Assembly (NCBI GenBank): GCA_016703105.1
Contig: JADJCS010000020.1
Span: 310,001-374,000 of the forward strand
Source: Flavobacteriales bacterium
GTDB lineage: Bacteria > Bacteroidota > Bacteroidia > Flavobacteriales_F > PHOS-HE28
Direction of reading: 5' to 3'
DNA length: 64,000 nt
Each line of letters opens with the position of its first letter. The first letter of the stretch is position 1. Shown here one piece after another: positions 1-6,850 of this stretch. Below the pieces are notes generated by a model. That model made no database searches and was not told the origin of the DNA. It saw only the letters and a program-made list of their open reading frames with translations. A program made the position numbers and the translations under genes.

Positions 1-236
1 TGCTGACCATCGCGCACGAAGGGTACCTCCACTTGTTCCATCACGCTGCTCACCGGCGCGTTGGGATCGTTCCTGTCCACCAGGGCGGTGTCCTGAACCA
101 GGCCCACCAAACGACCTTCGGAGGTAACCGGCAGATGGCGCACCTTGAACTCTTCCATCCAATCGAGCGCGCGTCCAATGGTATCCTCTGGCCGCAAAGG
201 CGGAAGGTCCGGGGCGATCAGATCGATGGCGTGCAT
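1..236 (-). CDS. CBS-domain protein, N-terminal part (runs off the window)
   Basis: Reading the minus strand from the ATG at 236 gives about 78 codons that run off the left edge. The visible protein begins MHAIDLIAPDLPPLRPEDT and contains a typical CBS half-motif pattern: 'RALDWMEEFKVRHLPVT', then 'GRLVGLVQD', then 'VSSVMEQ'. CBS pairs usually bind adenine nucleotides and regulate an attached enzyme or channel; no attached domain can be seen because the gene is cut. It is divergent from pdxJ, and a minus-strand TACCTTGG box at 283-290 could serve it. The CBS assignment rests on motif reading, not on a full-length match. Confidence 0.7.
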   Translation of the reverse strand, partial: MHAIDLIAPDLPPLRPEDTIGRALDWMEEFKVRHLPVTSEGRLVGLVQDTALVDRNDPNAPVSSVMEQVEVPFVRDGQ

Positions 237-260
237 GCGTAGCAGTGAGGAGGGTGCGCG

Positions 261-268
261 TAATTTCG
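261..268 (+). promoter_or_regulatory. Putative -7 promoter box (TAATTTCG) for pdxJ
   Basis: TAATTTCG matches a relaxed form of the Bacteroidota -7 element (TAnnTTTG) and lies 36 bases before the pdxJ TTG start, in the divergent gap with the CBS gene. No clear -33 TTG partner was identified. Confidence 0.35.
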
Positions 269-282
269 GCGGCCCTGCCGCG

Positions 283-290
283 CCAAGGTA
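283..290 (-). promoter_or_regulatory. Putative -7 promoter box (TACCTTGG) for the CBS-domain gene
   Basis: Minus-strand TACCTTGG lies about 47 bases upstream of the ATG at 236. It matches the TAnnTTTG consensus at seven of eight positions. It is opposite and just downstream of the pdxJ box. Confidence 0.3.
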
Positions 291-303
291 GAGCTTCTCT
301 GCA

Positions 304-1020
304 TTGACGAACCTAAGCGTGAACGTGAACAAGGTGGCCACATTGCGCAACGCGCGTGGTGGCGACAACCCGGACGTGGTGGCGACGGCCCGCGCGCTCG
401 AACGGTTCGGCGCGCAGGGGATCACCGTGCATCCGCGGCCGGACGAGCGGCATATCCGAAGAAGCGACGTGCGCGCTTTGCGCTCGGCGGTCACCACGGA
501 GTTCAACATCGAAGGCTATCCCAGCGACGACTTCCTCGCGCTCGTGAGCGAGGTGCGTCCGCACCAGGTCACTTTCGTGCCTGACCCCCCCGACGTGCTT
601 ACCAGTAATGCTGGTTGGGACACGCGCACGCACAAGAGCTTCCTGCGCGATGTGGTGGCCCGCATGCATGCTGAGGGGATCCGCACTTCGCTCTTCCTTG
701 CGCCAGATCCCGAGCAAACTGGTCACGCCGCAGACACCGGAACGGACCGCATCGAGCTCTACACCGAAGCCTACGCGCGCGGGTTCGCTGTTGATCGCGA
801 AAGCGCACTGGACCCGTATCGCCGGACAGCGGCGAAAGCCCAAGAGATGGGACTTGGTATCAATGCCGGACATGATCTGGACCGTGACAACCTGCGCTAT
901 TTCCATCTGAACATTCCCGGTCTTCTGGAAGTGAGCATCGGGCACGCGCTCGTGTGCGACGCGCTGTGGTTCGGCTGGGAGAACACCGTGCAACTCTACC
1001 TGCGCGAGCTGCGGCCATGA
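304..1020 (+). CDS. pdxJ: Pyridoxine 5'-phosphate synthase PdxJ
   Basis: PdxJ condenses 1-deoxy-D-xylulose 5-phosphate with 3-amino-2-oxopropyl phosphate to give pyridoxine 5'-phosphate, the last ring-forming step of the DXP-dependent vitamin B6 route (cytosolic TIM barrel). The 238-residue product has the family length. The N-terminus 'LSVNVNKVATLRNARGG', the 'TVHPRPDERHI' segment (His43), 'FNIEGYP' (Glu70) and 'INAGHDLDRDNL' near the C-terminus match the known catalytic and phosphate-binding segments. The start is TTG: no ATG or GTG fits, and family members begin two or three residues before LSVN. It overlaps the next gene by four bases (ATGA), so the two are probably translated together. 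Confidence 0.95.
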   Translation: MTNLSVNVNKVATLRNARGGDNPDVVATARALERFGAQGITVHPRPDERHIRRSDVRALRSAVTTEFNIEGYPSDDFLALVSEVRPHQVTFVPDPPDVLTSNAGWDTRTHKSFLRDVVARMHAEGIRTSLFLAPDPEQTGHAADTGTDRIELYTEAYARGFAVDRESALDPYRRTAAKAQEMGLGINAGHDLDRDNLRYFHLNIPGLLEVSIGHALVCDALWFGWENTVQLYLRELRP

Positions 1021-1778
1021 TCGAACTCTTCCACAAGCGCATGGGCCAGGGCAAGCCCCTGGTTATTCTGCACGGCTTGTTCGGCAGCGGCGACAACTTC
1101 GGGTCGGTCGCGAAGGAGCTGAGCGAGACCTTCGACACCGTGGTGGTGGACCAGCGCGATCACGGCCGTTCACCGCATACCGACCGCATCACCTACCCGC
1201 TGATGGCCGATGACGTGAAAGACCTCATCGTCCAACTTGGTCTGGAGAAGCCGATCGTGGTGGGGCATAGTATGGGGGGCAAAACGGGCATGGTGCTTGC
1301 CCAACGTCACCCAGAGCTCTTGTCCAAGCTCGTCATCATTGATATGGGCGCCCGTGAGTATCCCTCCTTCAACCACGACCATATCGTGGAAGCGCTGCTC
1401 ACGAGCGATGTCGCCAACAAGAAGACGCGCAAGGAAGTGGAAGACCATCTTGCCACGTTTGTGAAGGAGCCCGGCGTGGTGCAATTCCTGATGAAGAGTT
1501 TGTACTGGATCGAACCCGACCGCCTGGCATGGCGCTTCAACGCGCCGCTGATCGCGCGAGACTTGAAAGACATCCTCGCTGCGGCTGGTCCCGAAACAGT
1601 GCGCACGCCCACCTTGTTCATCCGCGGTGGGCAGAGCGGGTACATCACGCGTGAAGACCTGCCGCAACTGAAGGAACAATTCCCGCAGAGCAAGTTCGAG
1701 ACCATCGATTTCGCCGGTCATTGGGTGCATGCGCAAGCACCGGATGAAGTGGTCGCGTTGATCCGTGCGTTCGCCTGA
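1017..1778 (+). CDS. Alpha/beta hydrolase (YbfF-like esterase)
   Basis: A 253-residue alpha/beta-hydrolase-fold protein. It has the oxyanion-hole segment 'VILHGLFGSGDNF', the nucleophile elbow GHSMGG (Ser85) and a catalytic-type His235 in 'FAGHWVHAQAP'. Length and motifs resemble the YbfF/ABHD11 esterases, which act on short acyl thioesters or esters; the substrate cannot be read from the sequence. The ATG at 1017 was chosen over the upstream in-frame start at 954 because it overlaps the pdxJ stop as ATGA and begins directly with the family N-terminus. There is no signal peptide, so it is cytosolic. The gene may be co-transcribed with pdxJ and the gene at 1781. Confidence 0.88.
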   Translation: MIELFHKRMGQGKPLVILHGLFGSGDNFGSVAKELSETFDTVVVDQRDHGRSPHTDRITYPLMADDVKDLIVQLGLEKPIVVGHSMGGKTGMVLAQRHPELLSKLVIIDMGAREYPSFNHDHIVEALLTSDVANKKTRKEVEDHLATFVKEPGVVQFLMKSLYWIEPDRLAWRFNAPLIARDLKDILAAAGPETVRTPTLFIRGGQSGYITREDLPQLKEQFPQSKFETIDFAGHWVHAQAPDEVVALIRAFA

Positions 1779-1780
1779 TC

Positions 1781-2416
1781 ATGCGCTCCCTGCTGCTCAT
1801 ATCGCTGCTTTCCATCCCCCGCATTCTGCTGGCGCAGATGGATACCGTCTGGGTCCCGTGGACGCGCGAGTACACCTTCGGCGACGGCATCTATCTAAGC
1901 TTCCAGGACCTGCGGCGCAATGCTCCATCGATCCCTTTGCGCGCCATTACCAACGAACTGGGATCACCGGTGATGGATCTGGATGACGTCGAAGGACCCA
2001 TCTTCCGGACCAACGCCAACGGCACACGTGAGCGCTTTCAACTGGATGCCGTCTGGGGCTATTGCCAAAGCGGTGTGGTGCATGTGCGCGCCGGCACAGG
2101 TTTTACACGCGTCGGCCTGATGGGCTCCCTGGCCCATGTGCTCTATCAGGACGTGCAGCGCATCATGGATCCGTACATGATGTACGGTTCAACCACCTAT
2201 ACCGTGGAAACCCAGGCCTTTCTGGACATGACCGATGGCTCGTTGTTGCCCTTCACCGCAGCGAGCTTGACCAAGGTCCTCCAGCGCGATGCCTTCCTCC
2301 TGGAGGAGTTCAACGCGTTGAGCAAACGCGACCGCAACCGCCCGGAAACGATTTTCGCTTACATGCGGCGCTACAACGAGCGCCACGATCTGCTTTTGCC
2401 GGACACCGCCCCTTAA
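1781..2416 (+). CDS. Secreted protein of unknown function
   Basis: A 211-residue product starting two bases after the previous stop, so it is probably in the same operon as pdxJ and the hydrolase. The N-terminus 'MRSLLLISLLSIPRILLAQ' is a signal peptide with a likely cleavage after LLA or LAQ. The mature part is polar with a mixed alpha/beta look ('LDAVWGYCQSGVVHVRAG', 'TYTVETQAFLDMTDGSLLPFT') and a charged C-terminus rich in Arg and Glu. I do not recognise a family. Codon use resembles the neighbours. The protein is predicted to be periplasmic or outer-membrane associated. Confidence 0.75.
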   Translation: MRSLLLISLLSIPRILLAQMDTVWVPWTREYTFGDGIYLSFQDLRRNAPSIPLRAITNELGSPVMDLDDVEGPIFRTNANGTRERFQLDAVWGYCQSGVVHVRAGTGFTRVGLMGSLAHVLYQDVQRIMDPYMMYGSTTYTVETQAFLDMTDGSLLPFTAASLTKVLQRDAFLLEEFNALSKRDRNRPETIFAYMRRYNERHDLLLPDTAP

Positions 2417-2465
2417 GGTGCGGGCAACTTGCTGCGCCTACTTTCACCCCCACAACCTGCGACCG

Positions 2466-3521
2466 ATGCGCTCACGGCCACTTCTCTTCGTCTCCTTGTT
2501 CTTCGGCCTCGGCTGCGGGAGCGCTGCCCAGCAGGAGAAATTCATCGCCTCGCCGATCGGGTTCTACAACATCGAGAACCTCTACGACACGATCGATTCC
2601 CCGGACACGGACGATGCCGAGTTCCTGCCCGGCAGCGCGAAGCGCTGGGGTAGCGAGCGCTACATGCGCAAGATCGAGAAGATGGGTCAGGTGATCAGCG
2701 AGCTTGGCAAGGATGTCCATCCCGATGGTGTACACATCATGGGGCTAGCCGAGATCGAGAACCGCAATGTGCTGGAGGATCTGGTGAAAGCCTCTGCCAT
2801 CGCGGATCGTCATTACGGTATCGTACACGAGGACAGCCCGGACCGGCGCGGCGTGGACGTGGCCCTGCTCTTCGATCCGCGCTACTTCCGCGTGCTCGGG
2901 CACAAGAGCTATCGCCTCGATGATCCTGCCGACACCGCGTTCCGCACGCGCTCCCAACTCTTGGTGAGCGGGATCCTTGAGCACGACACCGTGCATGTGA
3001 TCGTCGCCCACTGGCCCAGCCGGCGCGGTGGTGAGAAACGATCTGCGCCTAAGCGCATGCTCGCCGCGAAGCTGGGCCGCCATATCATCGACTCGCTACT
3101 CGAACGCAATGCCGATGCACGCATCATCTACATGGGCGATCTGAACGATGATCCCGTGGACAAGAGCATCCGCAGCGGATTGCGCGCCGTGGACGACAAG
3201 ACCGCCGCGAAGAACGAATTGCTCTACGGCCCCATGGGCCCGCTCTTCGCCAAGGGCATCGGCTCGCTCGCCTGGCGCGACGCATGGAATCTCTTCGATC
3301 AGATCATCCTTTCACCCGGACTCGCGCAACGCACCGATGATGCTTACCGCTTCTATGGCGCCCGGGTGTATAACGAAGCCTATCTGAGAACGCCGGACGG
3401 CAGCTTCGCCGGTTATCCCTTCCGCACCTTCGTGGGCGATACGTTCATGGACGGATGGAGCGATCACTTCCCCGTCTTCGTGATCCTGGTGCGGCCAGTG
3501 AAGGAGGGGGTGGCGCCGTAA
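2466..3521 (+). CDS. Secreted endonuclease/exonuclease/phosphatase-family protein
   Basis: A 351-residue exported member of the EEP (DNase I-like) fold. Readable family motifs are 'FYNIENLYDT' (metal-binding Asn), 'GLAEIENR' (catalytic Glu), 'RGVDVALLFD', 'VHVIVAHWPSR', 'IIYMGDLNDDP' (Asp-x-Asn) and the terminal 'DGWSDHFPVFV' (Asp-His). All catalytic positions appear intact. Bacteroidota proteins of this layout are secreted nucleases or phosphodiesterases; the true substrate is unknown. The ATG at 2466 starts a signal sequence, 'MRSRPLLFVSLFFGLGCGS', that could be a lipoprotein signal (GLGC) or a signal peptidase I site (SAAQ). An in-frame start at 2418 would put a non-hydrophobic leader in front and is less likely. 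Confidence 0.88.
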   Translation: MRSRPLLFVSLFFGLGCGSAAQQEKFIASPIGFYNIENLYDTIDSPDTDDAEFLPGSAKRWGSERYMRKIEKMGQVISELGKDVHPDGVHIMGLAEIENRNVLEDLVKASAIADRHYGIVHEDSPDRRGVDVALLFDPRYFRVLGHKSYRLDDPADTAFRTRSQLLVSGILEHDTVHVIVAHWPSRRGGEKRSAPKRMLAAKLGRHIIDSLLERNADARIIYMGDLNDDPVDKSIRSGLRAVDDKTAAKNELLYGPMGPLFAKGIGSLAWRDAWNLFDQIILSPGLAQRTDDAYRFYGARVYNEAYLRTPDGSFAGYPFRTFVGDTFMDGWSDHFPVFVILVRPVKEGVAP

Positions 3522-3539
3522 GCACCATACCCAGACGGG

Positions 3540-3580
3540 TTCGCGAGGATCAGCGCCGAAGGCGATGGCCGAAGCGATCT
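3540..3580 (+). repeat. REP-like intergenic repeat, copy 1
   Basis: The unit runs from TCGCGAGGATC through a short GC-rich inner part to GAAGCGATC. The same borders occur in a second plus-orientation copy at 6658-6708 and, inverted, at 3635-3669 and 4925-4964. It lies between the EEP gene and the IS110 element. Confidence 0.65.
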
Positions 3581-3634
3581 CTAATTCGCGCGGAGGGCTG
3601 CACGTGGTCGGGAGAGATCCTCCACAGATTCAAT

Positions 3635-3669
3635 GAGATCGCTTCGGACCCCGACGTTGTCGGGGATCC
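3635..3669 (-). repeat. REP-like palindrome, copy 2, abutting the IS110 element
   Basis: On the minus strand it reads GGATCCCCGAC-AAC-GTCGGGG followed by TCCGAAGCGATCTC. The core is a perfect 7-bp stem (CCCCGAC/GTCGGGG) with a 3-base loop, so it could fold as DNA or RNA. The right end of the IS110 element begins at the foot of this palindrome. Confidence 0.7.
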
Positions 3670-4678
3670 TTATTCTATGACCTGTGCAAGTGGGGTCCGG
3701 ACAAATGGGGTACCTCGTTGGACCACTGCGAACAGGCGATGTAGGATCTTGCAGCGCACAGCGTTGATCACCAGCATAGGGGCCTTGCCTTCAGCACGCT
3801 TTCGTTTGTAATAGTCCTGGAGCTCACCAGCACGAGCTATCACACCGAGTGCTGCCATATGCAGCAGCGTTTTCAGCACGCGGTCGGCTTGTGGAGATAC
3901 GCGTGTGCGACCATGGATGCTGGAGCCCGAAGAGTGCTCGTAGGGAGCCACACCAGCCTGACAGGCTAAGCGGCGGGCGGTAGCAAAGCGTGTAAAGCCT
4001 TCGGTGCATGCCAGGAGGTGCGCTGCCAATACGGGTCCCACGCCATCCACGCTAAGGAGCAGCACATACTGCTCGCGTAGCCGTGGATCGGCATGGATGT
4101 GGTCCACAATTGCGGCTTCGATCTTCTCCAGTTGCGTGTCGATCTGTTCGATCCGCTCTTGGCTCAGACGATCGAACAAAGCTCGGAGCGATCTGTCCAC
4201 ATGGCGGTTCAGGTCTTTGATCCTCACCTGATGGCGGCGTTTGTCCGTCACCAGTTGACGTCGGCACGTAAGCAGCTGCTTGAGCTTGTTCATGCGCAAA
4301 GAACCAGGCCCCAGCAATCGGGCTTTGTCGTGGTGCCTACGGGCATAATCGGCAATGCGCTGGGCATCGATCCGATCGTTCTTACCCCGTGTGCTTCCGA
4401 TGCTGTGCTTGATGTCCAGCGGATGTGCCAGCCAGGTCGGCAGACCGGCCCGCATGAGTTCTTCCACCAGCAGGTACCCATAGTGCCCCGTAGGTTCCAG
4501 GCAGAACAGCGCATTGGCCTTGGTCACTCCGAACTGCTTGTGCCATCGCTTCAGCAATGCTCTGATCGCCTTGCTTTCATTGGGTGATCCGCTCGGTCCC
4601 CAAAACGGCTCCGGATGCGTTCATCAAGGCTAGGTCCAGGTGGGCTTTACTCACATCGATCCCGATACATAGGTCCAT
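3670..4678 (-). pseudogene. IS110-family transposase, frameshifted near its N-terminus
   Basis: The ATG at 4678 starts MDLCIGIDVSKAHLDLAL, the RuvC-like N-terminus of DEDD transposases (first Asp in GIDVSK). After 33 residues an extra C in the run at about 4577-4580 brings a TGA. The frame that resumes downstream continues 'LLKRWHKQFG', 'LEPTGHYG' (catalytic Glu), 'KNDRIDAQ' (Asp-Asp) and a C-terminal domain with 'CQAGVAPYEHSSGSS', which holds the serine typical of IS110-type recombinases. The total of about 335 residues is the family size. So either the copy is inactivated by one base or the assembly has a homopolymer error. The stop codon TAA lies inside the terminal inverted repeat. Confidence 0.85.
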
Positions 4679-4809
4679 GTCCTCGTAGTTTTGAGTTACA
4701 CCAATGATCCCTGGAGGGACTGAGCGAAGGGCCGTATGCTGATGACTCTATTAGGCCTGACTGCCTGAAATTCTATCTGAGCCTCCGACCCGAGTGGAAG
4801 ACAGGTACC
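4679..4809 (-). ncRNA. Candidate bridge-RNA region of the IS110 element
   Basis: In IS110-group elements the stretch between the left end and the transposase start is transcribed as a bridge RNA with target- and donor-binding loops. Here about 130 bases without a reading frame occupy that position on the minus strand. Short inverted segments can be seen in it (for example CCCTCCAGGG near 4710-4719), but I did not derive the full fold or the guide loops. The assignment rests on position and family knowledge. Confidence 0.3.
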
Positions 4810-4924
4810 AATAAGGATTCATAGGACTCGCTCCTATCGCGAACGATGGGTCACCTGCCTTCCCTGCTCAGTCCTCTTCAGGGATCTATCGCAGCAAGTG
4901 TAGAGTCGCGAACGCGAGTGGAGG

Positions 4925-4964
4925 GAGATCGCTTCAGCCCCACGCTGTTGGGGATCCTCGCGAG
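4925..4964 (-). repeat. REP-like palindrome, copy 3
   Basis: On the minus strand: CTCGCGAGGATC, then CCCAACAGCGTGGGG, then CTGAAGCGATCTC. It has the same borders as copies 1, 2 and 4. The stem differs in sequence from copy 2 (CCCCA/TGGGG against CCCCGAC/GTCGGGG), so pairing is kept while bases change. Confidence 0.65.
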
Positions 4965-4980
4965 CACGGGAGGAAATGAG

Positions 4981-5007
4981 AAACCCGTTCCAGATGGGAG
5001 CGGGTTT
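4981..5007 (-). terminator. Hairpin terminator of the T9SS gene at 5028
   Basis: An 11-bp stem (AAACCCGTTCC / GGAGCGGGTTT, one mismatch) with a 5-base loop, 20 bases after the stop of the minus-strand gene. A T-rich stretch (TTTCTCATTT) follows on that strand. A near-identical hairpin follows the next gene at 6804-6830. Confidence 0.7.
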
Positions 5008-5027
5008 CCCAAGGATCGTAGCTCGGA

Positions 5028-6587
5028 TCAGCGCTGCACGGAAACGCGCTCCACGCGCTTCGCGTCGCTGCTCATCAGCAACAGGGTGTACATGCCATCG
5101 CGCACGCCGCTCAGTTCGAGCTGGGCGCGCATGCCGCTGAAGGAACCTTCGCGCACAATGCGGCCGGTGGCGTCCTGCAGCTGGTAGCGTACGCCGCCCA
5201 CGGGCAGCACCACGTTCAATACATCCTGTGCAGGTATGGGGAATACACGGAACGCGTCCACTTCATTCATCATGCCCAACTCGACATAACCGCACATAGG
5301 CGTGCCCGTTATCGTGCTGGGCGAAGTAGTGATGCTGGCGGGCAATGGTGGCGCCATGTAGGTGGATGAGGTGAATGAAGCGTTGCTGGAAGTGGCGGTG
5401 ACCGGTACTACGGTCACGCTGTCCGCTACCCAGCAGGTGGGTAGTGGACCGTTGAAGGCCATGACCGATAACGTGCGCGCACCATTATCCCCACCTGCCA
5501 ATGCGAGCCGGTCATTGTCCACGGCGATCACATCATGCACATAGGTACCTGGTTCGGTGCCGTATTGCGCGATGAGACCGGCATTGGCATCCATGTGTAC
5601 CAGGATATCCCCTTCGCTGGGGTCGATCGCCACACGGCTCAGATGTACCACGAAGCTGCCATCGGGCATGGGCACCACATCGCCTTCCCAGTCGAAGGCA
5701 TTGTCCGGGTCGACGAGCTTCTGCGCGCTGATCACATCGCCCGAAGGGTTCAGCAACAGCACGTACTCGCCTTCCGTCATCTGCCCTATGGCTTCCACCA
5801 GGAGCACCAGGTTACCGCTGGCCAGCATTGCGCCCGCCATGCCGATGGCGGTGTAGCTGCCATCCACCTCGTAGGTCTTGCTCCACACGGCCGCCCCGCT
5901 GGTGGTGTATTTGCTGAGTACGAACGCCGGCTGAAAGGAACCGTGGAACGCGTAGAAGTAGGGGTTCGGCCCTGCGAACACGCCGGTGAATCCCGCAGGT
6001 GCATTGCCCTGCAACTGGAAGTTCACGGGAATTCGGATACGCGGATAGGCGTATGGTCCGATGGGATCGAACACCATGATCACCACCTCCTGCGCGTTCT
6101 GTGCGGTGGCGATGTGCGCGATCATGCCGTTGTGGAGCGGCACGGAACGCCAGGGATAGAAGTTGAGCGTATCCACCGCGAAAGCATCGACCGAAAGAAC
6201 GTTGCCCATGGCATCCATGCGCACCAAGGCCATGTAGTTCTGCGTGGTCGCCGTATCGTATTGGTTCGCCAGCACCAACAGGTCGCCGTTCGCTTGCTCC
6301 ACCGGTGCATCCGAACGCACGACCACAGATGGGTCGCTGTGTTTGGCCCACAACACATGGCCCAGGCTATCCGTCCGCGTCATCATGTCCCAGTAGTAGT
6401 CCAGACACACGAAGTCGCCGTTCGTGCATTGCATCACGTTCGAGAAACTGCCGCCAAAGCCTGGGTTGTAGTTGTTGAAGAAGGTGTTCTGCGCGGAGGT
6501 TGTGAGACCCGATAGGCAGACCGCGAAGAGGAGTAGGACAGCCCGGACCCGCCTTAAGGCAAGAACAAGCGAGTGAGGACCGTACAT
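5028..6587 (-). CDS. T9SS type A sorting-domain surface/secreted protein
   Basis: A 519-residue exported protein. Residues 1-32 form a signal peptide ('AVLLLFAVCLSGLTTSAQ'). The middle (about 35-410) is a string of short beta-rich segments with recurring 'G-(N/D)-(L/F)-V-(L/C)-L' strands ('NGDFVCLDYY', 'NGDLLVLANQY', 'SGNLVLLVEA', 'DGSFVVHLSR'), suggesting a beta-propeller of 5-7 blades. The last 75 residues are a type A C-terminal sorting domain ('FPIPAQDVLNVVLP', 'LSGVRDGMYTLLL', final 'VERVSVQR') that sends cargo through the type IX system. It is the last gene of the minus-strand cluster that starts with the TonB receptor. Its sorting domain and terminator are almost a copy of those of the next gene upstream. 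Confidence 0.85.
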   Translation of the reverse strand: MYGPHSLVLALRRVRAVLLLFAVCLSGLTTSAQNTFFNNYNPGFGGSFSNVMQCTNGDFVCLDYYWDMMTRTDSLGHVLWAKHSDPSVVVRSDAPVEQANGDLLVLANQYDTATTQNYMALVRMDAMGNVLSVDAFAVDTLNFYPWRSVPLHNGMIAHIATAQNAQEVVIMVFDPIGPYAYPRIRIPVNFQLQGNAPAGFTGVFAGPNPYFYAFHGSFQPAFVLSKYTTSGAAVWSKTYEVDGSYTAIGMAGAMLASGNLVLLVEAIGQMTEGEYVLLLNPSGDVISAQKLVDPDNAFDWEGDVVPMPDGSFVVHLSRVAIDPSEGDILVHMDANAGLIAQYGTEPGTYVHDVIAVDNDRLALAGGDNGARTLSVMAFNGPLPTCWVADSVTVVPVTATSSNASFTSSTYMAPPLPASITTSPSTITGTPMCGYVELGMMNEVDAFRVFPIPAQDVLNVVLPVGGVRYQLQDATGRIVREGSFSGMRAQLELSGVRDGMYTLLLMSSDAKRVERVSVQR

Positions 6588-6657
6588 GGTTGCGAGGGGC
6601 TAAGCGTCTGCAAGATGACGGATCAAATGGCAGGGGTTGCTTTTCCCAATGAACGTG

Positions 6658-6708
6658 TTCGCGAGGATCAGCGCCGAGAGCGAAGTTGAGGCGATGGCCG
6701 AAGCGATT
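6658..6708 (+). repeat. REP-like intergenic repeat, copy 4
   Basis: TTCGCGAGGATCAGCGCCGA, then a 13-base insertion relative to copy 1, then GGCGATGGCCGAAGCGATT. It lies in the gap between the two T9SS genes. The rest of that gap (6588-6850) holds a long hairpin at about 6738-6792 (CCTCCCCTCC paired with GGAGGGGAG around GC-rich arms) and the terminator at 6804. Confidence 0.6.
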
Positions 6709-6803
6709 AATCGGTGTGAAGGGTTGGCGAGGCAGATAGCCCTCCCCTCCATGCTCGGCGCGCGGATCATTCCACGCGCAGGAGGGGAGCTAGTGCAAAT
6801 GAA

Positions 6804-6830
6804 AAACCCGCTCCAAGCTGGAGCGGGTTT
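6804..6830 (-). terminator. Hairpin terminator of the T9SS gene at 6851
   Basis: A perfect 11-bp stem AAACCCGCTCC / GGAGCGGGTTT with loop AAGCT, 20 bases after the stop, followed on the minus strand by TTTTTCATTT. It has the same position and sequence as the hairpin after the paralogous gene at 5028. Confidence 0.75.
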
Positions 6831-6850
6831 CCCAAGGACCGTAGCTCGGA

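Larger units (their letters stand above)
3666..4818 (-). mobile_element. IS110-family insertion sequence
   Basis: About 1.15 kb bounded by a 9-bp inverted repeat, ATCCTTATT at 3666-3674 and AATAAGGAT at 4810-4818. The transposase occupies the low-coordinate side. A non-coding stretch of about 130 bases lies between its ATG (4678) and the high-coordinate end. Joining the flanks across the element gives a continuous sequence in which the palindrome at 3635-3669 is followed by GGATTCATAGGACTCG, so insertion at the foot of a REP palindrome is likely. IS110-family elements have no DDE transposase and usually make no target duplication, as here. The ends are inferred from the repeat and have not been checked against another copy. 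Confidence 0.7.

Noticed and set aside
4560..4600. Programmed frameshifting in the IS110 transposase
   Set aside because: No slippery heptamer is visible, and IS110 transposases are made from one frame; a one-base insertion is the simpler reading.
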